From Flavobacterium terrae (GTDB lineage: Bacteria; Bacteroidota; Bacteroidia; Flavobacteriales; Flavobacteriaceae), in assembly GCF_900142035.1 (NCBI RefSeq), contig NZ_FQZI01000003.1, forward strand, positions 248,001 to 312,000: DNA of 64,000 bases, given 5' to 3'. The first letter of the stretch is position 1, and every line of letters starts with the position of its first letter. The notes under the pieces are model-generated. The model was not told the DNA's origin, ran no database searches, and saw nothing but the letters and a program-made list of their open reading frames with translations. Both the position numbers and the translations under genes were made by a program. This document shows positions 56,583 through 64,000 of the stretch, in pieces.

Positions 56583-57869
56583 TTGAGAACATCTATTTTT
56601 AAATCTATTTCAAATGTTGACCAATTCAAAATGCTATTATTGAATTGGTCTCAACAATTTCGTGAAATTGTCTATTTGGATAGTAACAACTACCCTCAAA
56701 AGTATTCGAGCTACAATGCTGTGTTAGCTGTTGATGCCTTTACATCTATAAAAACAGATTATCATAATGCCTTTGAAGATTTAAAACAATACCAACAACA
56801 AACAAAAGACTGGCTTTTTGGTTATTTATCCTATGATTTAAAAAATGATACTGAAAAGCTAAAGTCTAATAACTTTGATGGGTTACAATTTCCTGATTTA
56901 TTTTTCTTTCAGCCCAAAAAATTATTTTTCTTGAAAGATAATCAATTGGAAATTTCGTATTTGGCAATGTGTGATGATGAAATTGATTCTGATTTTGAAG
57001 AGATTTTAAACTTCAATATTGAAGAAGAATCACATAAAACAAATATTAACGTAAAACAGCGTATTTCTAAAGAAAAATATATTGAAAAAGTACAAGAAAT
57101 GTTGACTCATATTCATCGTGGAGATATTTATGAAGCTAATTTCTGTATGGAATTTTATGCCGAAAATATTATAGATACAGTAAAAATTTTTAAAAGACTT
57201 GATGAAATATCTGAACCTCCTTTTGCCTGCTATTTTAAAAACAACAAACATTACCTACTCTCTGCATCACCAGAGAGATATTTAAGAAAAGAAAATACGA
57301 AAATCATTTCACAACCTATAAAAGGAACTTCTAAACGATTTGAAGATGCTACATTAGATAGACAATCAAAAACCGAATTAGCTCAAAACCCCAAAGAACG
57401 TTCTGAAAATATTATGATTGTGGATTTAGTTCGCAATGATTTATCACATACAGCTTCAAAAGGATCAGTTAATGTAGAAGAATTATGTGAAATTTATACT
57501 TTCAAACAAGTTCATCAAATGATCTCAACTATCACTTCTGAGGTCGAAATTAATACATCTCCTGTAGAAATTTTAAAAACAACATTCCCAATGGGTAGCA
57601 TGACTGGAGCTCCTAAAATTTCTGCCATGCAAATCATTGAAGAATTAGAAGAAACCAAACGTGGATTGTACAGTGGCGCTATGGGTTACTTTACTCCTAC
57701 TGGTGATTTTGATTTTAATGTAGTTATTAGAAGTATTTTATATAATGCCGAAGAGAAATACATTTCTTTCTCAGTTGGTAGCGCCATTACTGCACTTTCT
57801 GAACCTGAAAAAGAATATGAAGAATGCCTTTTAAAAGCAAAAGCTATGCATGATGTTCTAGTGAGTTAA
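56583..57869 (+). CDS. pabB: Aminodeoxychorismate synthase component I (PabB)
   Basis: A chorismate-utilising enzyme of about 428 residues for folate synthesis. It converts chorismate and ammonia to aminodeoxychorismate in the cytoplasm. The diagnostic PIKGTSKR (Lys in place of the Ala of anthranilate synthase) favours PabB. VDLVRNDLSH and TTFPMGSMTGAPK are the usual active-site blocks. I favour a TTG start at 56583 (residues MRTSIF) because the ATG at 56556 lies within a plausible promoter. The start is uncertain; the rest is firm. It is the first gene of a run with tilS and dsbD. Confidence 0.85.
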   Translation: MRTSIFKSISNVDQFKMLLLNWSQQFREIVYLDSNNYPQKYSSYNAVLAVDAFTSIKTDYHNAFEDLKQYQQQTKDWLFGYLSYDLKNDTEKLKSNNFDGLQFPDLFFFQPKKLFFLKDNQLEISYLAMCDDEIDSDFEEILNFNIEEESHKTNINVKQRISKEKYIEKVQEMLTHIHRGDIYEANFCMEFYAENIIDTVKIFKRLDEISEPPFACYFKNNKHYLLSASPERYLRKENTKIISQPIKGTSKRFEDATLDRQSKTELAQNPKERSENIMIVDLVRNDLSHTASKGSVNVEELCEIYTFKQVHQMISTITSEVEINTSPVEILKTTFPMGSMTGAPKISAMQIIEELEETKRGLYSGAMGYFTPTGDFDFNVVIRSILYNAEEKYISFSVGSAITALSEPEKEYEECLLKAKAMHDVLVS

Positions 57870-57886
57870 ATTTCATACTTTTGAAA

Positions 57887-59194
57887 ATGCTTCAATATTT
57901 AAAACAACACATTGAAAAGAACTTGTCATTCATAACTGGTAAAAATCTACTTCTAGCAGTTAGTGGTGGTATTGACAGTATGGTTTTAGTCGATTTATTT
58001 TCAAAACTTGACTTTAAATTAGGTATTGCACATTGCAATTTTCAACTAAGAGAAGAAGAAAGTAATGGAGATGAAGAGTTTGTCAAAACACAATCAAAAA
58101 AGTATACTATCAAAGGGCATTACAAATCATTTGACACAAAAAATTATTCAGAAGAAAAAAAAATCTCTATCCAACAAGCAGCTAGGGAATTACGATACAA
58201 TTGGTTTAATGAATTATTAGAAAAAGAAGGTTATGATTTCCTATTAACTGCTCATCATTTAGATGATTCTTTAGAAACCTTTTTAATCAATTTCACAAGA
58301 GGAACAGGGATTGAAGGATTAACTGGAATTCCAGAAGTGAACAGGAATGTTATCCGTCCCCTATTGATTTTTTCAAGAGATGAAATTGAAAATTACGCCA
58401 AAGAAAATAAGATAGAATGGCGCGAAGATTCAAGTAATGCTTCCGATAAGTATTTCAGAAATAAAATTAGACATCATGTTATTCCTATATTAAAAGAACT
58501 AAACCCAAGTTTATTAGAATCATTTGAAAATACTATTAAAAATATTTCTGGAACTAATACATTAGTTAAAGATGCATTAAATACTAATTTTAAAGTGATT
58601 GCTACTCAAAAAAATAGCGAGACCTACTTTGATATTGAAAAATTAGTCCAACTCGAAAACTATAAATCATACTTATATGAATGGTTAAAATCATTTGGTT
58701 TTTCTGACTGGCAATCGATATACGAATTGATTCACAGTCAATCTGGAAAACAAATCTTTTCAGAAAATTACCGTCTACTAAAAGATAGAAATCAACTTAT
58801 ACTTTCAGAAATAGGAATCAACAATAATGAGGAATCTTTTTCAATAAATGAAAACGAAAATTCTATAGTAAAACCAATAAATTTATCTATTTGTAACCAA
58901 AGTTACATTTCTGAACCTACTAAGTCATGTATTTTTGTCAATAAAGAAAAGTTAAAATTTCCACTAAAAATAAGAAAATGGCAAGAAGGTGATTATTTTT
59001 ACCCTTCGGGAATGCAAGGGAAAAAGAAAGTAAGCAAATACTTCAAGGATGAGAAGTTTTCATTAATTGACAAAGAAAATACTTGGCTATTATGCTCAAA
59101 CAACGAAGTGATTTGGATTATAAACCATCGTGCAGACCAACGATTTTTAGCAAATAATAACACACAACAAATATTAAAAATAGAATTACAGTAA
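57887..59194 (+). CDS. tilS: tRNA(Ile)-lysidine synthase
   Basis: A 435-residue essential enzyme that attaches lysine to C34 of tRNA-Ile (CAU) using ATP. The PP-loop is LLAVSGGIDSMVLV. The N-terminal ATPase domain continues with LTAHHLDDSLETFL and FRNKIRHHVIP, and a C-terminal TilS domain is seen in LKIRKWQEGDYFYPSGM and GKKKVSKYFKD. I start at the ATG at 57887, as 57881 is a TTG. It overlaps dsbD by one base (TAATG) and follows pabB by 17 bp. Confidence 0.93.
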   Translation: MLQYLKQHIEKNLSFITGKNLLLAVSGGIDSMVLVDLFSKLDFKLGIAHCNFQLREEESNGDEEFVKTQSKKYTIKGHYKSFDTKNYSEEKKISIQQAARELRYNWFNELLEKEGYDFLLTAHHLDDSLETFLINFTRGTGIEGLTGIPEVNRNVIRPLLIFSRDEIENYAKENKIEWREDSSNASDKYFRNKIRHHVIPILKELNPSLLESFENTIKNISGTNTLVKDALNTNFKVIATQKNSETYFDIEKLVQLENYKSYLYEWLKSFGFSDWQSIYELIHSQSGKQIFSENYRLLKDRNQLILSEIGINNNEESFSINENENSIVKPINLSICNQSYISEPTKSCIFVNKEKLKFPLKIRKWQEGDYFYPSGMQGKKKVSKYFKDEKFSLIDKENTWLLCSNNEVIWIINHRADQRFLANNNTQQILKIELQ

Positions 59195-61269
59195 TGAAAA
59201 AACTATTCGCCTCAATTCTTCTAGTTTTATTAAGCTTTATAGGAAACGCTCAAATATTAGATCCAGTATCTTGGAAAACTTCGGTAGAAAAAAAGTCTGA
59301 TACAGAATTTGTGTTGGTTTTAGATGCCACAATAGAACATGAATGGCATATGTTCTCACAGTTTACACCTGATGAAGCTTCTTTACCAACAGTTATTCAA
59401 TATAAAAATGCTAAAGGAAATTATACTTTAGTTGGAAAAACAAAAGAGAGCCCTTACAAAAAAGTGTACAGTGATATTTTTGAAGTAGATGAATATTTGT
59501 TTGAAAATAAAGCACAATTTCGTCAAACTATAAAAATTACGAATCCAAAAGTAACTTCAGCAAAAGTATATATTGAATATCAAGTATGTAAAGAAGCATG
59601 TATTCAACAAGACAAAACGTTTGATATTAAATTACCAATTAGCAGTATAGAGGAATCTAAAGCTGAAAAATCTGTTGTTAAAGACACGCTAGTAAAAGAT
59701 ACTAGTGAGGTAATCGCTGTACCATTAATCACAGACGAAAATCGACCAGTAGGTCTTAAATCCGAAGAAATTAACCAAAAACTATATGGCCTAAATGTAT
59801 CTGATGTAAAACAAATTCAATCAACCTCTGATACAAAAGAAAATGAAGTTATTACTGAAAAGAGTAGTCTTTGGAAAATTTTTGGTTTAGGATTCATAGG
59901 AGGATTACTAGCTTTATTAACACCTTGTGTCTTTCCAATGATTCCCTTAACAGTTAGTTTTTTTACAAAAAGTAGTGGGTCAAGTAAATCTGGAGGAATT
60001 GGTAAAGCATTATTATATGGAGCATTTATCTTAGCCGTATATTTATTATTAAGTGTACCATTCCATTTATTAGATAGTGTGAATCCTGACATTCTTAATG
60101 AAATTTCAACTAATGTTTGGTTAAATATTTTCTTTTTTGTGATTTTCATCTTTTTTGCATTTTCATTTTTTGGATATTATGAATTGACTCTACCTTCAAG
60201 CTGGATGAATAAAACTACACAAGGAGAAAACATAGGTGGCGTTTTAGGAATATTCTTCATGGCTTTGACATTAGCTCTTGTTTCTTTTTCATGTACTGGG
60301 CCAATTTTGGGTTCATTATTGGCTGGCTCATTAACTGCTGATGGAGGTGCATGGCAATTAACTGCAGGAATGGCTGGTTTTGGATTTGCTTTAGGTTTAC
60401 CTTTTGCTTTATTTGCTATGTTTCCAAATATGATGAATTCCTTACCTAAGTCAGGTGGTTGGTTGAATACAACAAAAGTAATTCTAGGTTTTCTAGAATT
60501 GGCTCTTGCATTTAAATTTTTATCTAACGCAGATTTAGTAAAACATTGGGGGATTTTAAAAATTGAACCTTTCTTAATTTTATGGATTATTATTTTTACG
60601 GGATTGGCTCTATATTTATTAGGAAAAATAAAATTTCCACATGATTCACCAATACAAAAACTATCTACTTTCAGAATTATCTTTGGAGTTGTTACAGCAC
60701 TTTTCGTTGGATACTTAACTTCAGGTTTTAGAGTAAATGAGGAAACAAAAACTTTTACCCCTTTAAGTTTGTTGAGTGGATTGGCACCACCTGTTGGCTA
60801 TAGTATTTTCTACCCTAATGATTGTCCAAATAATTTAAATTGTTTTAAGGATTTAAAATCAGGATTAGCATATGCAAAGGAAAAAAACAAACCAGTATTG
60901 ATTGATTTTTCAGGTTATGCATGTGTAAATTGTCGTAAAATGGAGGAACATGTTTGGTCAAAACCTGAAATTGATAAAATATTAAGAAATGATGTTGTTT
61001 TAATTTCTCTTTATGTTGATGATAAAAAACAATTATCGGAAGAAGAACAATTAGAAGTAATAAAATCAGATGGAGGAACAAGAATTCTTGAAAATTACGG
61101 CCACAAATGGGCACATTTTCAAACTGAATTTTTTAAATCAAACTCCCAACCTTTTTATGTGCTATTTAATCCTAAAACAAGTGAAGTTTTAAATACTCCA
61201 GTAGCTTATATGCCAGAAGCTTCAGAATATAAAACTTGGTTAGAAAACGGAATTAAAAACTTTAAATAA
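59194..61269 (+). CDS. dsbD: Thiol:disulfide interchange protein DsbD
   Basis: A 691-residue inner-membrane protein that moves electrons from cytoplasmic thioredoxin to the periplasm. A signal peptide (MKKLFASILLVLLSFIGNAQ) precedes an N-terminal immunoglobulin-like domain with Cys in QVCKEACIQQ. An eight-helix core has the paired membrane Cys in LLTPCVFPMIPLT and SFSCTGPILGS. The C-terminal thioredoxin domain has the motif GYACVNCRKMEEH. All three cysteine pairs are present. It is coupled to tilS and ends at a strong terminator. Confidence 0.92.
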   Translation: MKKLFASILLVLLSFIGNAQILDPVSWKTSVEKKSDTEFVLVLDATIEHEWHMFSQFTPDEASLPTVIQYKNAKGNYTLVGKTKESPYKKVYSDIFEVDEYLFENKAQFRQTIKITNPKVTSAKVYIEYQVCKEACIQQDKTFDIKLPISSIEESKAEKSVVKDTLVKDTSEVIAVPLITDENRPVGLKSEEINQKLYGLNVSDVKQIQSTSDTKENEVITEKSSLWKIFGLGFIGGLLALLTPCVFPMIPLTVSFFTKSSGSSKSGGIGKALLYGAFILAVYLLLSVPFHLLDSVNPDILNEISTNVWLNIFFFVIFIFFAFSFFGYYELTLPSSWMNKTTQGENIGGVLGIFFMALTLALVSFSCTGPILGSLLAGSLTADGGAWQLTAGMAGFGFALGLPFALFAMFPNMMNSLPKSGGWLNTTKVILGFLELALAFKFLSNADLVKHWGILKIEPFLILWIIIFTGLALYLLGKIKFPHDSPIQKLSTFRIIFGVVTALFVGYLTSGFRVNEETKTFTPLSLLSGLAPPVGYSIFYPNDCPNNLNCFKDLKSGLAYAKEKNKPVLIDFSGYACVNCRKMEEHVWSKPEIDKILRNDVVLISLYVDDKKQLSEEEQLEVIKSDGGTRILENYGHKWAHFQTEFFKSNSQPFYVLFNPKTSEVLNTPVAYMPEASEYKTWLENGIKNFK

Positions 61270-61272
61270 ATT

Positions 61273-61299
61273 AAAAAGCCCTCTAAACGAGGGCTTTTT
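61273..61299. terminator. Bidirectional terminator after dsbD
   Basis: AAAAAGCCCTC and GAGGGCTTTTT form an 11-bp stem with a 5-base loop between convergent dsbD and an amidohydrolase gene. Confidence 0.9.
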
Positions 61300-62598
61300 T
61301 TATTGATTATATTTTTCTTTATACTTTTTATACAATTCTGTTTGATGCGATTCTAAAACTATATCACGTCCTTGAATAAAAGCTTTTGAAATTTGATTTG
61401 TTCTCATATCTAAGGCATCACCAAATGATATAAAAAGTGTTGCATCCTTTCCTACTTCTAGTGAACCTACTTGCTTATCTATTCCTAAAATTTTAGCTGT
61501 ATTTAATGTTATTGTTTTTAGAGCGTCTTCTTTTGTTAGCCCATACGCTACTGTAGTACCTGCTTGAAATGGTAAATTACGAACATTCATTCGCTCCATA
61601 TCACCACTATTTTCTAATCCAACTAAAATACCTAAATCAGTTAATGATTTTGCTAATTTAAAAGGCTGATCAATATCATCTTGATCTAGTCTAGGCAATT
61701 CGTGGACTCTTCCTATTAAGACTCCTATTTGATTAGCCTTTAATAAATCTACCACTTTAACTGCTTGATACCCTCCAATTACGACCATTCTTTTTACTCC
61801 ATTCTCTTTGCCTATACGAATTGCATCTATTAATTGTTTTTCTTCATTAGCATTAATATACAAAATTTGGCTCCCATCAAACAATCCTTTCATCGATTCA
61901 TAAATCAAATTTTTAACAGATGATGGCTCTGCCAAGTAAACCCTTGACTTTCCAAAAAACGAGTTAATTTCATCAACTTGTTTCGTATAATCTTTATTAC
62001 TTTCTATAGTTCCTGGTTCTGCCCACCATCCAGAACGTTTAAAAGTAGTAGGGAAATTTAAATGTATACCATCGTTTTCTTTAATTATTGCATCCTCCCA
62101 TGTCCAAGCATCGAAATGAACAATAGATGATGTTCCAGTTATTCTACCTCCTCTAGGGGTAATTTGTGCTAATAAAACGCCATTTAAACGTGCAGTTTCA
62201 ATTATTCTAGACTCTGAATTATAAGCTATAAGACTTCTTACGTTAGGAGTCATTCCTCCTATTTCTCTTTCGTCATCAGAAGCTTTTACAGCATCAATCT
62301 CAACCAAACCTATTGTTGAATTAGGAGCTATAAATCCCGGATAAACATGTTTTCCTTTGGCATCAATAACATTTTCATAGGCTGACATATCTAAACGAAT
62401 AGTAGTTGCATCTGCAACTATTGTTAATTTTCCTTCTTTAAAACCTATTACAGAATTTTCAATAACCTCTCCATTTCCTAAATGTGCAGTAGCATTTAGT
62501 ATTAATGTTGGTTTAGCTTGCTTTGATGCAGGTATTTGTTGCGCTTTCATACTCACACAAGAGAGTATTATAAAAGCTAATTTTATATATTTTTTCAT
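61300..62598 (-). CDS. Amidohydrolase-like protein lacking metal-binding HxH
   Basis: A 432-residue exported protein (signal MKKYIKLAFIILSCVSMKAQ) of the amidohydrolase superfamily with the usual beta-sandwich ends (GKHVYPGFIAP, VGSLEVGKDATLFI). In place of the canonical HxH after PGFI it has Asn93-Ser-Thr95. The late Asp region reads LENSGDMERM. The metal centre is probably lost, so it may be a non-catalytic partner. It begins three bases after the upstream amidohydrolase gene, whose product keeps HSH, so a heteromeric pair is possible. Confidence 0.85.
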   Translation of the reverse strand: MKKYIKLAFIILSCVSMKAQQIPASKQAKPTLILNATAHLGNGEVIENSVIGFKEGKLTIVADATTIRLDMSAYENVIDAKGKHVYPGFIAPNSTIGLVEIDAVKASDDEREIGGMTPNVRSLIAYNSESRIIETARLNGVLLAQITPRGGRITGTSSIVHFDAWTWEDAIIKENDGIHLNFPTTFKRSGWWAEPGTIESNKDYTKQVDEINSFFGKSRVYLAEPSSVKNLIYESMKGLFDGSQILYINANEEKQLIDAIRIGKENGVKRMVVIGGYQAVKVVDLLKANQIGVLIGRVHELPRLDQDDIDQPFKLAKSLTDLGILVGLENSGDMERMNVRNLPFQAGTTVAYGLTKEDALKTITLNTAKILGIDKQVGSLEVGKDATLFISFGDALDMRTNQISKAFIQGRDIVLESHQTELYKKYKEKYNQ

Positions 62599-62601
62599 AA
62601 A

Positions 62602-64000
62602 CTATTCTTCTAAAGTGTCACAATGATAATGTACTTTTTCCTTTTTTGAGGCTGGTTGTGTAGCCATACCTTGGTTTTTTTCTTGTAGCAATTGTGTAAT
62701 TATTTCAGCTCTTTCTTTTGCAATTTCATCACGTTTAAGAACATCTAAATCTTTGTCAAAATAAACAACTCCTTCAATTAACGTTTTCTCTGCTTTGGCA
62801 TAAATAGATAATGGATTATCACTCCACAAAACAACATCTGCATCTTTTCCTACTTTGATACTCCCCACTTTATCATCTAAATGTAATAGTTTAGCTGGAT
62901 TCAATGTTACCATTTTCCAAGCTTCTTCTTCTGAAACTCCACCATATTTTACAGTTTTAGCTGCTTCTTGATTTAAACGTCGAGACATCTCAGCATCATC
63001 AGAATTTATTGCAACAATTAAACCTTGTTTATGCATTAAAGCTGCATTATAAGGTATAGCATCATTTACTTCAAATTTGTATGCCCACCAATCTGAAAAA
63101 GTTGAAGCTCCAACTCCATGTTTTTTCATTTCATCAGCTACTTTATAACCCTCAAGAATGTGTGTAAATGTATTTACATTAAAGTTGAATTTTTCTGCCA
63201 CTCTCATCAATCCTAAAATTTCTGATTGCACATATGAATGACAAGAGATAAATCTTTTTTTATTAATAATTTCAGCTAATGTTTGTAATTCTAAATCTAC
63301 TCTTGGCTTTTTTAAATTACCCATTTTTCCTTGAGAGTTATACTCTTTCCATAATCTATCATACTCTTGTGCTCTGGTAAAATAGTCTATAAAAACTTGT
63401 TCAACTCCCATTCGAGACTGAGGAAATCTTGTTGGATTTTGAATTCCCCAATTCGATTGCTTTACATTTTCCCCTAATGCAAACTTGATAAACTTGGGAG
63501 AATTTTGAAAAATCATCTCTTCTGGAGCTAATCCCCATTTCCATCTAACAATTGCAGATCGGCCGCCAATAGGGTTTGCCGAACCATGCAATAATTGAGA
63601 AGTTGTAACTCCACCAGCTAAATTTCTGTATATATTAATATCATCAGAATTTACTACATCCTCGATAGTTACTTCTGCAGAAGAATTATGTCCGCTTTCA
63701 TTTACTCCTCTTGAAATAGCAATATGGGAATGTTCATCAATTATACCACTTGTTAAATGCTTCCCTTTGCCATCAACAACAAGAGCTAATGGATCGGCTA
63801 AATTTTTACCAACTGAAGCTATTTTACCATTTTTTATTAAAACATCAGTCTCAGTAAGAACACCTTCTTTTTCATTTGTCCAAACAGTTACATTCTTAAA
63901 TAAAATAGTCTTTTGATTTGGTTTTTGAACATTACCATATGGCAAATTAGGGTATGTCACCGGAAAAACTTTATTTATTTCACTTTTCTTTTCTTCTTCC
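62602..64000 (-). CDS. Amidohydrolase, partial (N-terminus outside window)
   Basis: At least 465 residues of a protein whose frame stays open to the right edge, so the true start lies beyond the window. A GTG at 63958-63960 is not convincing as a start, because the frame continues upstream through Glu/Lys-rich codons. The amidohydrolase core has the metal pair in GIIDEHSHIA, a later His in ISCHSYVQSE, the next in NTFTHILEGYK and the catalytic Asp in VAINSDDAEM. It belongs to the imidazolonepropionase-like group. The C-terminus has a short Lys-rich tail ending with a His and a Cys (HYHCDTLEE). It is coupled to the degenerate amidohydrolase downstream. Confidence 0.85.
   Translation of the reverse strand, partial: EEEKKSEINKVFPVTYPNLPYGNVQKPNQKTILFKNVTVWTNEKEGVLTETDVLIKNGKIASVGKNLADPLALVVDGKGKHLTSGIIDEHSHIAISRGVNESGHNSSAEVTIEDVVNSDDINIYRNLAGGVTTSQLLHGSANPIGGRSAIVRWKWGLAPEEMIFQNSPKFIKFALGENVKQSNWGIQNPTRFPQSRMGVEQVFIDYFTRAQEYDRLWKEYNSQGKMGNLKKPRVDLELQTLAEIINKKRFISCHSYVQSEILGLMRVAEKFNFNVNTFTHILEGYKVADEMKKHGVGASTFSDWWAYKFEVNDAIPYNAALMHKQGLIVAINSDDAEMSRRLNQEAAKTVKYGGVSEEEAWKMVTLNPAKLLHLDDKVGSIKVGKDADVVLWSDNPLSIYAKAEKTLIEGVVYFDKDLDVLKRDEIAKERAEIITQLLQEKNQGMATQPASKKEKVHYHCDTLEE

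Overview
The window looks like chromosomal DNA from a Flavobacterium-type member of the Bacteroidota. The reasons are very low GC, purine-rich A-type leaders instead of strong Shine-Dalgarno sites, TAnnTTTG-type promoter boxes, a Bacteroidota-specific type VI secretion locus, a type IX secretion sorting tail, and flavobacterial gene pairs such as the CzcA-CzcC fusion. Identifications come from reading the sequence and known motifs; no database search was run.

1-8.6 kb is part of a subtype-iii type VI secretion system (T6SS). It holds a truncated lipoprotein gene, two tandem PKD-domain membrane proteins, the TssH/ClpV ATPase, and on the other strand TssF, a gp25-like TssE and two unassigned small proteins. 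The first ATPase domain of TssH has lost its catalytic residues. 8.7-12.4 kb carries an acetyltransferase-nitrilase fusion, a cation/proton antiporter and a tandem universal stress protein.

12.7-21.5 kb is a probable TetR-controlled AcrAB-TolC-type efflux operon. It may extend through a 34-residue membrane peptide, an LpxL-like acyltransferase and a metallo-beta-lactamase-fold enzyme. Four copies of an 18-bp operator-like sequence surround the tetR gene. 21.6-27.7 kb is a heavy-metal efflux operon (CzcB-like adaptor, CzcA fused to its own outer-membrane channel, Cys/His-rich periplasmic protein), followed by tRNA-Ser(UGA).

28-34.7 kb is a compact operon: tpx, dgkA, ftsK, lolA, lptF/G-type permease and ribBA with a degenerate GTP cyclohydrolase half. 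35-39.3 kb is a peroxide-defence region (thioredoxin, AhpC-type peroxiredoxin, katG). An amino acid permease follows.

41.19-43.65 kb is the most unusual part: four one-gene units, all on the + strand, each followed by a 130-140 bp structured repeat. The ends of these units follow the complementarity rule of integron gene cassettes (GTTRRRY/RYYYAAC cores). No integrase is visible, so it resembles a cluster of attC sites lacking an integrase. One unit carries a frameshifted gene, and the last repeat has lost its right arm.

43.7-64 kb is mostly ordinary: an SRPBCC protein, a pseudouridine synthase, YiaA and a dipeptidyl peptidase. It also has a pair of Cys-rich GG-leader peptides that look like ribosomal peptide precursors. 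Then come lipoamide dehydrogenase, a TPR lipoprotein, a type IX-secreted LVIVD-repeat protein with a seven-repeat lipoprotein, pabB-tilS-dsbD, and two amidohydrolases. One amidohydrolase lacks its metal-binding HxH motif; the other runs off the window end.
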